NCBI GenBank assembly: GCA_963837425.1
Contig: CAWINH010000005.1
Span: 62,001-126,000, forward strand
Origin: CAWINH01 sp963837425
GTDB lineage: Bacteria; Chloroflexota; Limnocylindria; QHBO01
Direction of reading: 5' to 3'
DNA: 64,000 nucleotides
Shown here: positions 35,350 through 43,340 of the stretch, piece by piece
Numbering within the stretch: the first letter of the stretch is position 1
Layout: every line of letters begins with the position of its first letter
Notes under the pieces: model-generated
The model's database searches: none
Seen by the model: the letters and a program-made list of their open reading frames with translations, nothing else
What the model was told of the DNA's origin: nothing
Made by a program: the position numbers and the translations under genes

Positions 35350-35990
35350 CCCGACACCCGGAGCCAATCATTCAGGAGGAAGGCGAGCCGATCCACCAGC
35401 AGGACGAGACGGCTGACGATGAGGAATCCGAGCCAGCCTCCGACGCCGCCGAGCACGAGCATCCGGCCGAGCCCGGCCGCTCCGCCGAGGAGGCGCCCAC
35501 GTGGCACCCCGTGGAGGAACGCCACCAGCACGAGCGTGGTGATCACGACGCCGAGCAGCCCGTTGGCCACTGTGCCCGCGTCCGTGGCCGGCGTCATGAC
35601 CGCGCCGGCGAGCTGTGGCAGCAGCGTACCGGCGATCGCACCGCCGAATGCGAAGGCGGCCGTGCCGCCCACGATGACCGCAACCGGGACGGCGACCACC
35701 GGCCGCGGGAGCCAGCGGGCGGCGATGAGCGCCAGGGCCAGCGCCGCGGCGGGCCACAGCAGGACGTTCGCCACCGGATCCGTGACGAGCGGCTCGACGA
35801 GGCGCGGTACGAGCACGTCGTGGATCGCCAGCAGGACGAGATACCCCGTCGCCAGGCCGGCAAGCAGGTGCTGGGCGATCGGAAACAGGCGGCGCTCCCC
35901 GAAGAGGTGGCCAAGCACGGCGATCGTGACGCCGGCCGCGACCCAGGTCGCGACGAGGTCCGCCATCCCGCTGCCGGCAAACCCGGTCAC
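35346..35990 (-). CDS. Integral membrane protein, six segments
   Basis: Protein of 214 residues with about six membrane helices (near 10-28, 40-62, 73-91, 97-120, 141-160, 172-198). Family not recognised. GTG 35990 gives a GTGA overlap with the upstream stop; ATG 35966 is an alternative. Its own stop overlaps the MutL-like start. Conserved-looking polar positions within helices (HLFGERRLFPIAQHL) are the only hint of function. Confidence 0.68.
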   Translation of the reverse strand: MTGFAGSGMADLVATWVAAGVTIAVLGHLFGERRLFPIAQHLLAGLATGYLVLLAIHDVLVPRLVEPLVTDPVANVLLWPAAALALALIAARWLPRPVVAVPVAVIVGGTAAFAFGGAIAGTLLPQLAGAVMTPATDAGTVANGLLGVVITTLVLVAFLHGVPRGRLLGGAAGLGRMLVLGGVGGWLGFLIVSRLVLLVDRLAFLLNDWLRVSG

Positions 35991-36847
35991 GATCTCGGCT
36001 CCGCGGCGGCGCGGTCGCGCCGCGGGCCCGCGAGGGTCACCAGCAGGACGGCAAGCGCCAGCAGCATGCCAAGCAGGATCGCGGCCGCCGACGGGGCGGG
36101 CTCAGGCGCCGCCGTGCCGGGCTGAACATCGCCCGTGCCGACCAGGCTCACGAACGCCGCGTCGTCCCGCGTGGTCGCGAGCATGCCCGTGAGCTGGCCG
36201 GTGGCCAGGTATGGCTCGAGCTCTGGCAGCGCGAACGTCGGCGCCACCGCGACCAGCGGCAGCTGAGGAAGCCGGCTGCCGACCTGCTCCACCCAGGTGC
36301 GGGCGGTGAGGTCCGAACCGCCAATGACGAGGGCCGCGCCGAACGCCGACATGCCGCCGCCCGCCCCGCGGAGCGCGTCGGCGAAGGCGCCCGTCGCGTC
36401 CGCGGGCACGATATCGGTCACGCTGCGCACAATCCCGGCCTCGGAGCCGGTCACGTAGCCGAGATCGAGGATCGCACCGGATGGGGATCCGGCGTCCCGC
36501 AGCCGCTGCATCTCGGCGGCGGCGATCGCGCGGCCCTCCGGGGTGAAGCTGATGAATGCGAGGCGCACGTTGGAGCCCAGCAGATCGTCGAAGGCGGCCC
36601 GGGTTGCCGGCCTGATCTCCGGGTACGTGCCGAGGTCGGGATCCATCCCAACCAGGATCATCGCCGGACGCGGCACGCCCTCGTCGAGGAAACGCTGGAC
36701 CGCCTCTGCGCGCTCGAGGTCGGGGTTCGCGAGCTGGAGGGGCCCCGGCTCCCCGGGGCGAACCAGGACCGCGGCGGCCAGGGCGGCGAGCAGCAGGGCC
36801 AGGCCGATCGTCGCCAGACCGGGACGCCGATTTCGGACCTCAGGCAT
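35987..36847 (-). CDS. Membrane-anchored protein with extracytoplasmic domain
   Basis: Protein of 286 residues. One N-terminal helix (about 10-30, ATIGLALLLAALAAAVLV), a ~210-residue soluble middle, and one C-terminal helix (SAAAILLGMLLALAVLLVTL) before a basic tail. The middle has alternating helices and strands with PAMILVGMDPDLGTYPE and FGAALVIGGSDLTARTWVEQ, suggesting a Rossmann-like fold. No family is recognised. ATG 36847 overlaps the upstream membrane gene by 8 nt. The helix pair places the middle outside the membrane. Confidence 0.65.
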   Translation of the reverse strand: MPEVRNRRPGLATIGLALLLAALAAAVLVRPGEPGPLQLANPDLERAEAVQRFLDEGVPRPAMILVGMDPDLGTYPEIRPATRAAFDDLLGSNVRLAFISFTPEGRAIAAAEMQRLRDAGSPSGAILDLGYVTGSEAGIVRSVTDIVPADATGAFADALRGAGGGMSAFGAALVIGGSDLTARTWVEQVGSRLPQLPLVAVAPTFALPELEPYLATGQLTGMLATTRDDAAFVSLVGTGDVQPGTAAPEPAPSAAAILLGMLLALAVLLVTLAGPRRDRAAAEPRS

Positions 36848-37457
36848 CGGTCGGCCCGAGCGCCAGGAGCAGTCGCGCGGCATGGACCGCGGTCGCGATG
36901 GCGATGCCGATCAGGAGCCCGCGGAAGACGGCGCCGATGGGCACGGCCAGGGACCATGCCGCGGCGCTCGCCAGCGAGTCCCCCACCGCGCCGCCCAACG
37001 GGAGCAGGAGGACCACAACCGCGGCGGCCGCAGCAAGCATGATCGTCGTCTCCTGCGAGCGGATCGCCATCGCCCGCCCAACGGCACGCAGCAGGAAGAC
37101 GAACAGGAGCGCAAAGATCGATGCGACCAGCGGGCCCAGCAGGGCCGCCACCAGCCAGCGCACGACCGGGCTCGACGCACCGCCGGAGCCCGGATACAGG
37201 CCGCCCAGCAGCATGACCCCGACCCCAATGAGGACCGCCCACGACCCGACCCGGTCCGGCCCGCGTCCGACGACCACATGCCAGTGGCGCAGCACGAGCG
37301 CGATGCCGCCGGTCAGTGCCGCGGCCGCCGCCAGCAGCACGATCAGCTCCTGGAGCGCGCCGGCAATGGCGACGAGCGCCGGGTTGATGACGACGAAGTT
37401 GATGACCAGGAGGAGGCCCACCACGACGAGCGTCGCGGCCGGCAGCCAGCGTTGCAT
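36840..37457 (-). CDS. Integral membrane protein, about six segments
   Basis: Protein of 205 residues with hydrophobic helices near 5-27, 30-55, 72-90, 103-125, 138-155 and 165-195. It starts ATG (MQRWLPAATLVVVGLLLVIN). Size and layout resemble the 214-residue membrane protein two genes on, though sequence similarity is not obvious. It lies 3 nt after the DUF6754-like gene. Function unknown. Confidence 0.67.
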   Translation of the reverse strand: MQRWLPAATLVVVGLLLVINFVVINPALVAIAGALQELIVLLAAAAALTGGIALVLRHWHVVVGRGPDRVGSWAVLIGVGVMLLGGLYPGSGGASSPVVRWLVAALLGPLVASIFALLFVFLLRAVGRAMAIRSQETTIMLAAAAAVVVLLLPLGGAVGDSLASAAAWSLAVPIGAVFRGLLIGIAIATAVHAARLLLALGPTDA

Positions 37458-37460
37458 CGA

Positions 37461-38303
37461 TCAGTGGCCCGCGATGGCGCTTGCGACGTCGACCCCGGCC
37501 AGGACGGCGATCAGGGAGCCGAGCCCCAGGATCACGATGGCGGCCACCACGAGACGGTTTCCCGCCTGCACCCCCGTCCGTTCGTGGCCGGCCGGCTGCA
37601 GGTCGCTGGCGGCGAGGAATAGCTCGGGACCGATCATCGCCCCATCCCCGGTCAGCTCCGGGGTGGCCGCCTGCGACGCGACCGCGGTGCCGACGCTCGA
37701 CCACGCCGCCCCCGACGCGCGGCCCATCGCCAGGAGGAGCGACTCCTCGGCGAGGCCTCCGATCACGAAGCTGGCGGACACCGGCTCGGTGTCGGCCAGT
37801 GCCGCCGCGGCCGCCACGGCCCGTCCCTCGCCTACGTACTCGACGCGGGATCGCTCTGCGCGCTCAAGGGTCTCGGTCCGCGCGTGCGCCGCCATGATCG
37901 CCGCCTCGGCGAGGTGGGCGGCCACCGGATCGTTCGTCGTTACTCGCAGGGGAACCCCACTCCGCGCGGCCGACCGGGCGACGTGCCCGAGGATGGGGAG
38001 CGCTGCCAGCGTCTGGAGGCGTCCCATGGCGGAAGTCGCGCGAACGACCCCTGCGGTCCCGAGCGAGAACGTGGCGGCAGCGCCCGACTCGGCTGCCAAT
38101 GCCATGGCCCGGCCGACCCGGCCGAGGCGGCCGAGATCGCGCGTCGCCCAGCGCGTGGTGGGTCTCGCCAGCAGCGAGAGAATCACGAGGCCCACGAGGA
38201 AGACGGAGATGGCCGGGACCGGCCCCAGCCGCAGGGACGACTGGCCAACCTGGTCGCCGATGAAGCTGACCAGGGCGTTCACGAGGTCGGCGGGATTCGG
38301 CAT
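37461..38303 (-). CDS. DUF6754-like membrane protein
   Basis: Protein of 280 residues with an N-terminal membrane segment (VPAISVFLVGLVILSLLA), a ~180-residue soluble domain, and a C-terminal segment (LVVAAIVILGLGSLIAVLAG). The soluble part contains AMALAAESGAAATFSLGTAG, RSGVPLRVTTNDP and MIGPELFLAASDL, which fit my recollection of DUF6754 proteins from Chloroflexota; I could not check this by search. The ATG overlaps the preceding stop by one base (TGATG). Function unknown. Confidence 0.65.
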   Translation of the reverse strand: MPNPADLVNALVSFIGDQVGQSSLRLGPVPAISVFLVGLVILSLLARPTTRWATRDLGRLGRVGRAMALAAESGAAATFSLGTAGVVRATSAMGRLQTLAALPILGHVARSAARSGVPLRVTTNDPVAAHLAEAAIMAAHARTETLERAERSRVEYVGEGRAVAAAAALADTEPVSASFVIGGLAEESLLLAMGRASGAAWSSVGTAVASQAATPELTGDGAMIGPELFLAASDLQPAGHERTGVQAGNRLVVAAIVILGLGSLIAVLAGVDVASAIAGH

Positions 38304-38551
38304 CAGGGCGGTCCCTCGTCGTCGTCCAGGGATCGCACCAGGCGGTCGTAGGCGGCATCATCGTCGAGCGCGCCCTCGATCTCGTCGAGCCGCGATCCGA
38401 GGAATGGCCGGGCCAGCGGCGCGAGGAACGTCGCGGTATCGCGGAGCAGGGGGCGCAGCGGACGATGCGCGTCGAGCAGGAGGCGCGCGGGGGCGCCAAG
38501 CCCGCGACGTCGCAGCTCCGCGATCAGCCCCGCCTCGGCCTCGAGGCTCAT
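38303..38551 (-). CDS. Small acidic protein, unrecognised
   Basis: Protein of 82 residues: a helical start (SLEAEAGLIAELRRRGLGAP), a hydrophobic middle, and a very acidic end (LDEIEGALDDDAAYDRLVRS then LDDDEGPP). The ATG at 38551 overlaps the macrodomain stop (ATGA), and the stop shares a base with the next ATG. This double overlap supports a real gene. It may be an adaptor for the membrane complex encoded downstream. Confidence 0.6.
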   Translation of the reverse strand: MSLEAEAGLIAELRRRGLGAPARLLLDAHRPLRPLLRDTATFLAPLARPFLGSRLDEIEGALDDDAAYDRLVRSLDDDEGPP

Positions 38552-39078
38552 TGCGCCGCGGACCGCAGAGCGTTCACGGCGCCCCGGTACGCGCGCAGCT
38601 CGGCGCCACTGCCGGCGACCACCACGATCGAGTCCGGCAGCCATCGTCCGGCAACCCGGCGCTCGACGATGGTCTCCCGGAGCGCGGCGGCGGCCTCGTC
38701 CGGGGTGAAGACCCCACGCTCGGTGCCAATCGCGGCAATGGCGATCCGGTGCAACCCCATCCGCTCGGCGATCTGCAGTGCGGCCCGCAGCGCGTCGCGC
38801 AGATGCGCATCATCGGCGCGCAGCTCGTGCCCAACCGCGACGGCATGGATCACGTGGAAGGTCGGCAGGTTGCCGGCACCGGTCACGACCGCTGACCCGG
38901 CAGCCAGCGGGCCCTGCTCGATGGCCTGGCGCTCCACCTCGTCGCCGCCACGCAGCTTCACGCCGCGCGCGACCGACGAGGTCATGAACAGGCTCTCGTT
39001 GGCCGGGATGACGATCGCATCGACTTCGAGCTCGGCGATCTCACCCTGCCAGACGTCGATCTCGATCGGGTCGGCCAT
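38548..39078 (-). CDS. Macrodomain protein (Appr-1''-p processing family)
   Basis: Protein of 176 residues, essentially one macrodomain, which binds or hydrolyses ADP-ribose derivatives. It has VDAIVIPANESLFMTSSVAR (the Asn of the VNAAN-like motif), GSAVVTGAGNLPTFHVIHAV, and RIAIAAIGTERGVFTPDEAA in the phosphate loop. The ATG follows the alr stop by 1 nt with GAGGT just upstream. No ADP-ribosyltransferase partner is seen. It is translationally coupled to the small acidic gene. Confidence 0.85.
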   Translation of the reverse strand: MADPIEIDVWQGEIAELEVDAIVIPANESLFMTSSVARGVKLRGGDEVERQAIEQGPLAAGSAVVTGAGNLPTFHVIHAVAVGHELRADDAHLRDALRAALQIAERMGLHRIAIAAIGTERGVFTPDEAAAALRETIVERRVAGRWLPDSIVVVAGSGAELRAYRGAVNALRSAAQ

Positions 39079-39079
39079 C

Positions 39080-40210
39080 CTACCTCGCGAGGTGTACCCG
39101 GGGGAGTCGCTCCCGGAGGGCGGTGGTCACTTCGTAGTTGATCGTGCGTCGCTCGGCGGCAACCTCATCGGCCGTGATTCGGGCACCACCCTGGCTTCCG
39201 ATCAGCACGAATTCGTCGCCGTAGGTTACATCATCGGCCGGCCCCAGATCGACGGTCAGCCCGTCCATGCTGACCGCCCCGACGATCGCCGCACGGCGAC
39301 CCCTGACGAGCGCCCAGCCGTTGTTGCCGTGAGACCGTGGCCACCCATCGCCATAGCCGATGCCCAGCGTCGCGATCCGGGTCGCCCGTTCGGCGCGAAA
39401 GCGGAGGCCATAGCCGATGCCGGCGCCGACCGGGAGGTCAAAGATCCGCAATGGCAGCGCCTTCAGGCCCATGACCGGCCGAAGGCCGAGATCGCGGTCG
39501 GCGGCCCACGCCGGCGCCAGGCCGTACAGCCCGATGCCGAGGCGGACCGCGTCGCCGACCGGGCTCGTCTCGGCGAGAAGCCCGCCGGTGGCCGAGACGT
39601 GCACGAGCCCCGGGTCGACCCCGCTCGAGCGCATCGCGTCGAGAACCCGGGCAAAGCGGAGGAGCTGGACCTCGGTGTACGCGTCGTCCTCGCCGGCCAT
39701 CGCGAGGTGGGTGAACGTGCCAGCCAGGGCGAGCCGCGGATTGCGCGCGATCGAGGCTGCCAGGCCAGGCGCGGCCGACGGCGCGGTGCCCTGTCGTCCG
39801 AGGCCCGTATCGACCTTGAGATGCACGCCCAGCCGCGCGCCGGGTTCGACCGCGCCCGCGAGCCGCTCGATGCTGTGCTCGTCATAGACGGTCACCTCGA
39901 GGCCCACGGCCACTGCCCGAGCCGCCTCCGGTTCGCCAAGGCCCCAGAGCACGAGGATCGGGACCTCGAGGCCCGCGGCGCGCAGCGCCTCGCCCTCGCC
40001 CACGGTGGCCACCGCCAGTCGTTCGACACCGGCCGCAACGAGGGTCGACGAGACTGCGAGCGCACCATGCCCATAGGCGTTGGCCTTGACGACTGCCATG
40101 ACCTCGCGTTCAGCTCCCGCCAGCGCGCGGAGGGTGGCGAGGTTCGCGCGAAGGGCAGCGTGGTCGATCTCGATCCAGGCCCGATGCGGGCTTTCCCGGC
40201 CCTCGCTCAC
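39080..40210 (-). CDS. alr: Alanine racemase
   Basis: PLP enzyme making D-alanine for peptidoglycan. It is 376 residues. PLP-binding Lys42 is in MAVVKANAYGHGA. The C-terminal beta domain has GIGYGLRFRAERATRIATLG with the conserved Tyr, then IVGAVSMDGLTVDLG. The GTG at 40210 overlaps the nnrD stop (GTGA). It implies a peptidoglycan precursor pathway in this organism. Confidence 0.95.
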   Translation of the reverse strand: MSEGRESPHRAWIEIDHAALRANLATLRALAGAEREVMAVVKANAYGHGALAVSSTLVAAGVERLAVATVGEGEALRAAGLEVPILVLWGLGEPEAARAVAVGLEVTVYDEHSIERLAGAVEPGARLGVHLKVDTGLGRQGTAPSAAPGLAASIARNPRLALAGTFTHLAMAGEDDAYTEVQLLRFARVLDAMRSSGVDPGLVHVSATGGLLAETSPVGDAVRLGIGLYGLAPAWAADRDLGLRPVMGLKALPLRIFDLPVGAGIGYGLRFRAERATRIATLGIGYGDGWPRSHGNNGWALVRGRRAAIVGAVSMDGLTVDLGPADDVTYGDEFVLIGSQGGARITADEVAAERRTINYEVTTALRERLPRVHLAR

Positions 40211-41106
40211 GAGGAGCGGCCAGCGCGCAGCTGCCTGGCCGCCTCGGGAACGAGGGCAGCCACGTCCCCCGCCATCACGCCCGCGGAGCCAATGCGATCC
40301 TCCGCCAGCAGCCCGGCCGCCCCGTGGACCGCGACCCCGCAGCCGGCGGCATCGACCGGGTCCAGGCCGGCCGCCAGGTAGGCCCCGATCACGCCGGACA
40401 GGACGTCGCCGCTGCCCGCCGTGGCGAGCGCCGGCGTCGCGACGTCCGAGCGGATCAGGGTCCCGTCGGACGCGGCGATCACGGTGCGGGCCCCCTTGAG
40501 GACCACGGTCGTTCCCCAGCGAAGCGCGGCTGCATGCGCCGCCTCGGCGCGGACGTCGTCGTCGCTCCCCAGCTCGCCGACGCTGGCACCGCTGAGGCGC
40601 GCGAACTCTCCGGGGTGCGGCGTGAGGACCAGCGAGCCGCCGAGCGACCGCCACCAGCGGTCGGCCTCGGCAAGCGCGTTCAGGGCATCCGCGTCCACGA
40701 CGCCTGGACCTCGGACGCCGCCGAGGAAGCCTCTCGTTCGTCGCTGCGTGGCCGGTTGGCGGCCGAGCCCGGGGCCGATGACGACGGCGTCGTACGCCGG
40801 CGCTTCGGCGGTGAGCTGGCGCCAGCCGGCCGGCGCCAGGAGCCCCGGAGCCTCCTCGGGCAGGAGCAGTGCGGTGAGCTCGGGAACCCTGCCCAGCAGG
40901 CGCAGCCCCAACGACTCCGGGGTGGCGAGCGTCACGAGCCCCGCTCCCGCCCGGGCCGCCCCCAGTCCGGTGAGCAGGGCGGCGCCGGCGTATTCGAGGG
41001 AGCCGGCGACGACGAGCAGCCGGCCGAATGTCCCCTTGTGGGCGGACGCCGGCCGTTGCGGCAGACGCTCGGCGACCCAGCGCTGGGTGAGTGTGGTGAC
41101 CGCCAT
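40207..41106 (-). CDS. nnrD: ADP-dependent NAD(P)H-hydrate dehydratase
   Basis: Repairs hydrated NAD(P)H. It is 299 residues containing only the dehydratase (carbohydrate-kinase-like) domain: HKGTFGRLLVVAGSLEYAGA, VLTPHPGEFARLSG, and ATAGSGDVLSGVIGAYLAAG. The epimerase domain NnrE, fused in many bacteria, is absent here. ATG 41106 is 4 nt after the acpS stop. Confidence 0.93.
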   Translation of the reverse strand: MAVTTLTQRWVAERLPQRPASAHKGTFGRLLVVAGSLEYAGAALLTGLGAARAGAGLVTLATPESLGLRLLGRVPELTALLLPEEAPGLLAPAGWRQLTAEAPAYDAVVIGPGLGRQPATQRRTRGFLGGVRGPGVVDADALNALAEADRWWRSLGGSLVLTPHPGEFARLSGASVGELGSDDDVRAEAAHAAALRWGTTVVLKGARTVIAASDGTLIRSDVATPALATAGSGDVLSGVIGAYLAAGLDPVDAAGCGVAVHGAAGLLAEDRIGSAGVMAGDVAALVPEAARQLRAGRSS

Positions 41107-41110
41107 CGCC

Positions 41111-41494
41111 CTATGTTGCGCGCTCGGCCCGATGCGCGATCGCCACGGCCACCGCCATCGATCGTTCGTGCGAGATCGAGACGCTGACCTCCTCGAGGGC
41201 CAGTACCGCGGCGCGCTGCAGCGCGCGCCCGTGCAGGGTGACCTGCGGCGCACCGGCCCAGTTCGGCAGGATCTCGATCTCGCGCCACCCGACGCCTCGC
41301 ACACCGAGCCCCAGGACCTTGCTGATCGCCTCCTTCGCCGCCCAGCGGCCGGCGATGCGCTCGACCTTCGTGCGGCAGTACCTGGCCTCGTCCTCGGTCA
41401 GCACACGGCTTCGGAAGCGCTCGCCGAAGCGCTCGTGCACCGCGCTGATCCGTGACAGCTCGACAAGATCCACGCCGACCTCGTGCCGGCTCAC
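41111..41494 (-). CDS. acpS: Holo-[acyl-carrier-protein] synthase
   Basis: Adds phosphopantetheine to acyl carrier protein. It is 127 residues, the normal length. It has VGVDLVELSRI with the metal-binding Asp, FGERFRSRVLTEDEARYCR, RWAAKEAISKVLG and VSVSISHERSMAVAVAI. GTG start; GTGA overlap with the glmS stop. Confidence 0.95.
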   Translation of the reverse strand: MSRHEVGVDLVELSRISAVHERFGERFRSRVLTEDEARYCRTKVERIAGRWAAKEAISKVLGLGVRGVGWREIEILPNWAGAPQVTLHGRALQRAAVLALEEVSVSISHERSMAVAVAIAHRAERAT

Positions 41495-43320
41495 TCGACG
41501 GTGACCGACTTCGCCAGGTTACGTGGCTGGTCGACGTCGGTTCCGCGCGCCACCGCCACCTCGTAGGCGAGCAGCTGCAGCGGCAGGATCGCGATCACCG
41601 GAGCCATCTCCTCGAGCGTGTCCGGCACGACCAGGACGTCCCGCGCGTAGCGACCGATCTCCTCGTCACCCTCGCTGGCGACCGCCACCACCGGCGCGTC
41701 GCGGGCGCGGACCTCGGCGATGTTGCTGACCAGCTTGTCGTACGTGCTGCCCCGCGTGGCGACCGCCACCAGGGGGACCCGGGGCTCGAGCAGTGCAATC
41801 GGGCCATGCTTGAGCTCTCCGGCCGCGTAGCCCTCGGCGTGCACGTAGCTGAGCTCCTTGAGCTTGAGGGCTCCCTCCATGGCGATCGGGTACCCGAGGG
41901 CGCGACCGATGAACATCACGTCCCGGACCTCCCCCCAGCCGAGCGCCAGCTTCTTGATCTGCGGTGCGAGCTTCAGCGTCTCCGCAGCCTGGGCGGGCAG
42001 CGCGCGCAGGGCACCTCCGTACGTTCGAATCCGATGCTCGCTGAGCGTGCCTCGCAGTTGCGCGAGGTGCAGCGCGATCAATTCGAGCACGACGACCTGG
42101 GTGACGAAGGCCTTCGTGCTGGCCACCGCCACCTCCGGGCCGGCCTGCAGGTAGCAGACCGCATGTGCCTCGCGGGTGATGGCGCTGCCAACAACGTTCG
42201 TGACGACCACGATCGTCGCACCGGACTCCGCGGCCAGCTTCTGGGGCGCCAGGGTGTCAGCCGTCTCCCCGGACTGGCTGACGCTGATCACCAGGGTGCG
42301 CTCGTCCATGGGCGGCGGCGCATAGCGCATCTCGCTCCCGATCTGCCCGATGGCGGGCAGGCCCGCCCAGCGCTGGATCAGCTGGGCGCCGACGTCGGCC
42401 GCGTATCGAGCCGTGCCGCACCCGACGACGTACACGCGTTCGACCCTGCGGAGCTCTTCCTCGATCGATTCGAGCTCCGGAAGGTGGATCGACCCCGACG
42501 GATCCACCCGTCCACGCAGCGCCTCCTGGATCGCGTGGGGCTGCTCGTAGATCTCCTTCAGGGTGAAGTGCGAGAAGCCCCCCTTCTCGGCGGCCTCGAT
42601 GCTCCAGCGGATCCGGGTCACGTCGCGTTCGACGTCGGCCCCATCGAGCCCGAGGATCCGGACCCCGTCGGCGGTCACGTCGGCGATGTCGCCCTCGTGG
42701 AGGATGACGACGTTCTTCGTGTGCTCGAGGATGGCAGGCACGTCGCTGGCCAGGAATCCCTCGCCATCGCCGAGCCCCACGATCAGCGGGACGTTCATCC
42801 TGGCCCCCACGATGCGATCGGGGTGGTCGGTATGCATGACGCCGATCGCGTAGGCGCCGCGAACCTCGTTCAGCGCTCTGCGCACGGCCTCCACGAGGTC
42901 GCCCTCATAGTGGTCCTCGATGAGGTGGGCGAGCACCTCGGTATCGGTCTCGGACGCGAACCGATGTCCGCGCTCGACGAGCCGCTCCTTGATCTCCTGG
43001 TAGTTCTCGATGATGCCGTTGTGGATGAGTGCCAGCCTGCCGGTGCAATCGGCATGCGGGTGCGCGTTCGTGTCGTTCGGCCTCCCGTGGGTCGCCCAGC
43101 GCGTGTGCGCGATCCCCGGGTGGCCCGCGGGCGCACCACCGTTCAGATGATCGGTGAGATTCGTGAGCTTGCCGGCCTTCTTCTCGACGAAGACCTCGCC
43201 GTCCATCGTCAGGAGGGCGATGCCCGCGGAGTCGTACCCGCGGTACTCGAGCCGCCGCAGCCCCTCGAGCAGGATCGGGGCGGCGTCGCGCGGCCCGACA
43301 TAGCCAACGATGCCGCACAT
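41491..43320 (-). CDS. glmS: Glutamine:fructose-6-phosphate aminotransferase
   Basis: First step of hexosamine synthesis, using glutamine to make glucosamine 6-phosphate. It is 609 residues. The N-terminal nucleophile Cys2 is in MCGIVGYVGPRDAAPILLEG, with RLEYRGYDSAGIAL. Two SIS sugar-isomerase domains follow (VYVVGCGTARYAADVGAQLI; MFIGRALGYPIAMEGALKLK), ending DQPRNLAKSVTVE. The ATG has AAGGAGA 5 nt upstream. No glmS ribozyme-like leader fits in the 20 nt before it. Confidence 0.97.
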   Translation of the reverse strand: MCGIVGYVGPRDAAPILLEGLRRLEYRGYDSAGIALLTMDGEVFVEKKAGKLTNLTDHLNGGAPAGHPGIAHTRWATHGRPNDTNAHPHADCTGRLALIHNGIIENYQEIKERLVERGHRFASETDTEVLAHLIEDHYEGDLVEAVRRALNEVRGAYAIGVMHTDHPDRIVGARMNVPLIVGLGDGEGFLASDVPAILEHTKNVVILHEGDIADVTADGVRILGLDGADVERDVTRIRWSIEAAEKGGFSHFTLKEIYEQPHAIQEALRGRVDPSGSIHLPELESIEEELRRVERVYVVGCGTARYAADVGAQLIQRWAGLPAIGQIGSEMRYAPPPMDERTLVISVSQSGETADTLAPQKLAAESGATIVVVTNVVGSAITREAHAVCYLQAGPEVAVASTKAFVTQVVVLELIALHLAQLRGTLSEHRIRTYGGALRALPAQAAETLKLAPQIKKLALGWGEVRDVMFIGRALGYPIAMEGALKLKELSYVHAEGYAAGELKHGPIALLEPRVPLVAVATRGSTYDKLVSNIAEVRARDAPVVAVASEGDEEIGRYARDVLVVPDTLEEMAPVIAILPLQLLAYEVAVARGTDVDQPRNLAKSVTVE

Positions 43321-43340
43321 GGGCGTCTCCTTCGGTCCTG

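Noticed and set aside
33718..36192. An 824-codon open frame on the plus strand opposite the MutL-like gene
   Set aside because: It shows no domain and covers genes with matching family motifs and coupled starts; it is a GC-driven shadow.
43321..43340. Possible glmS ribozyme upstream of glmS
   Set aside because: Only 20 nt separate glmS from its neighbours on the glmM side, and upstream of the glmS start there is only that gap with a ribosome-binding site; a ribozyme cannot fit.
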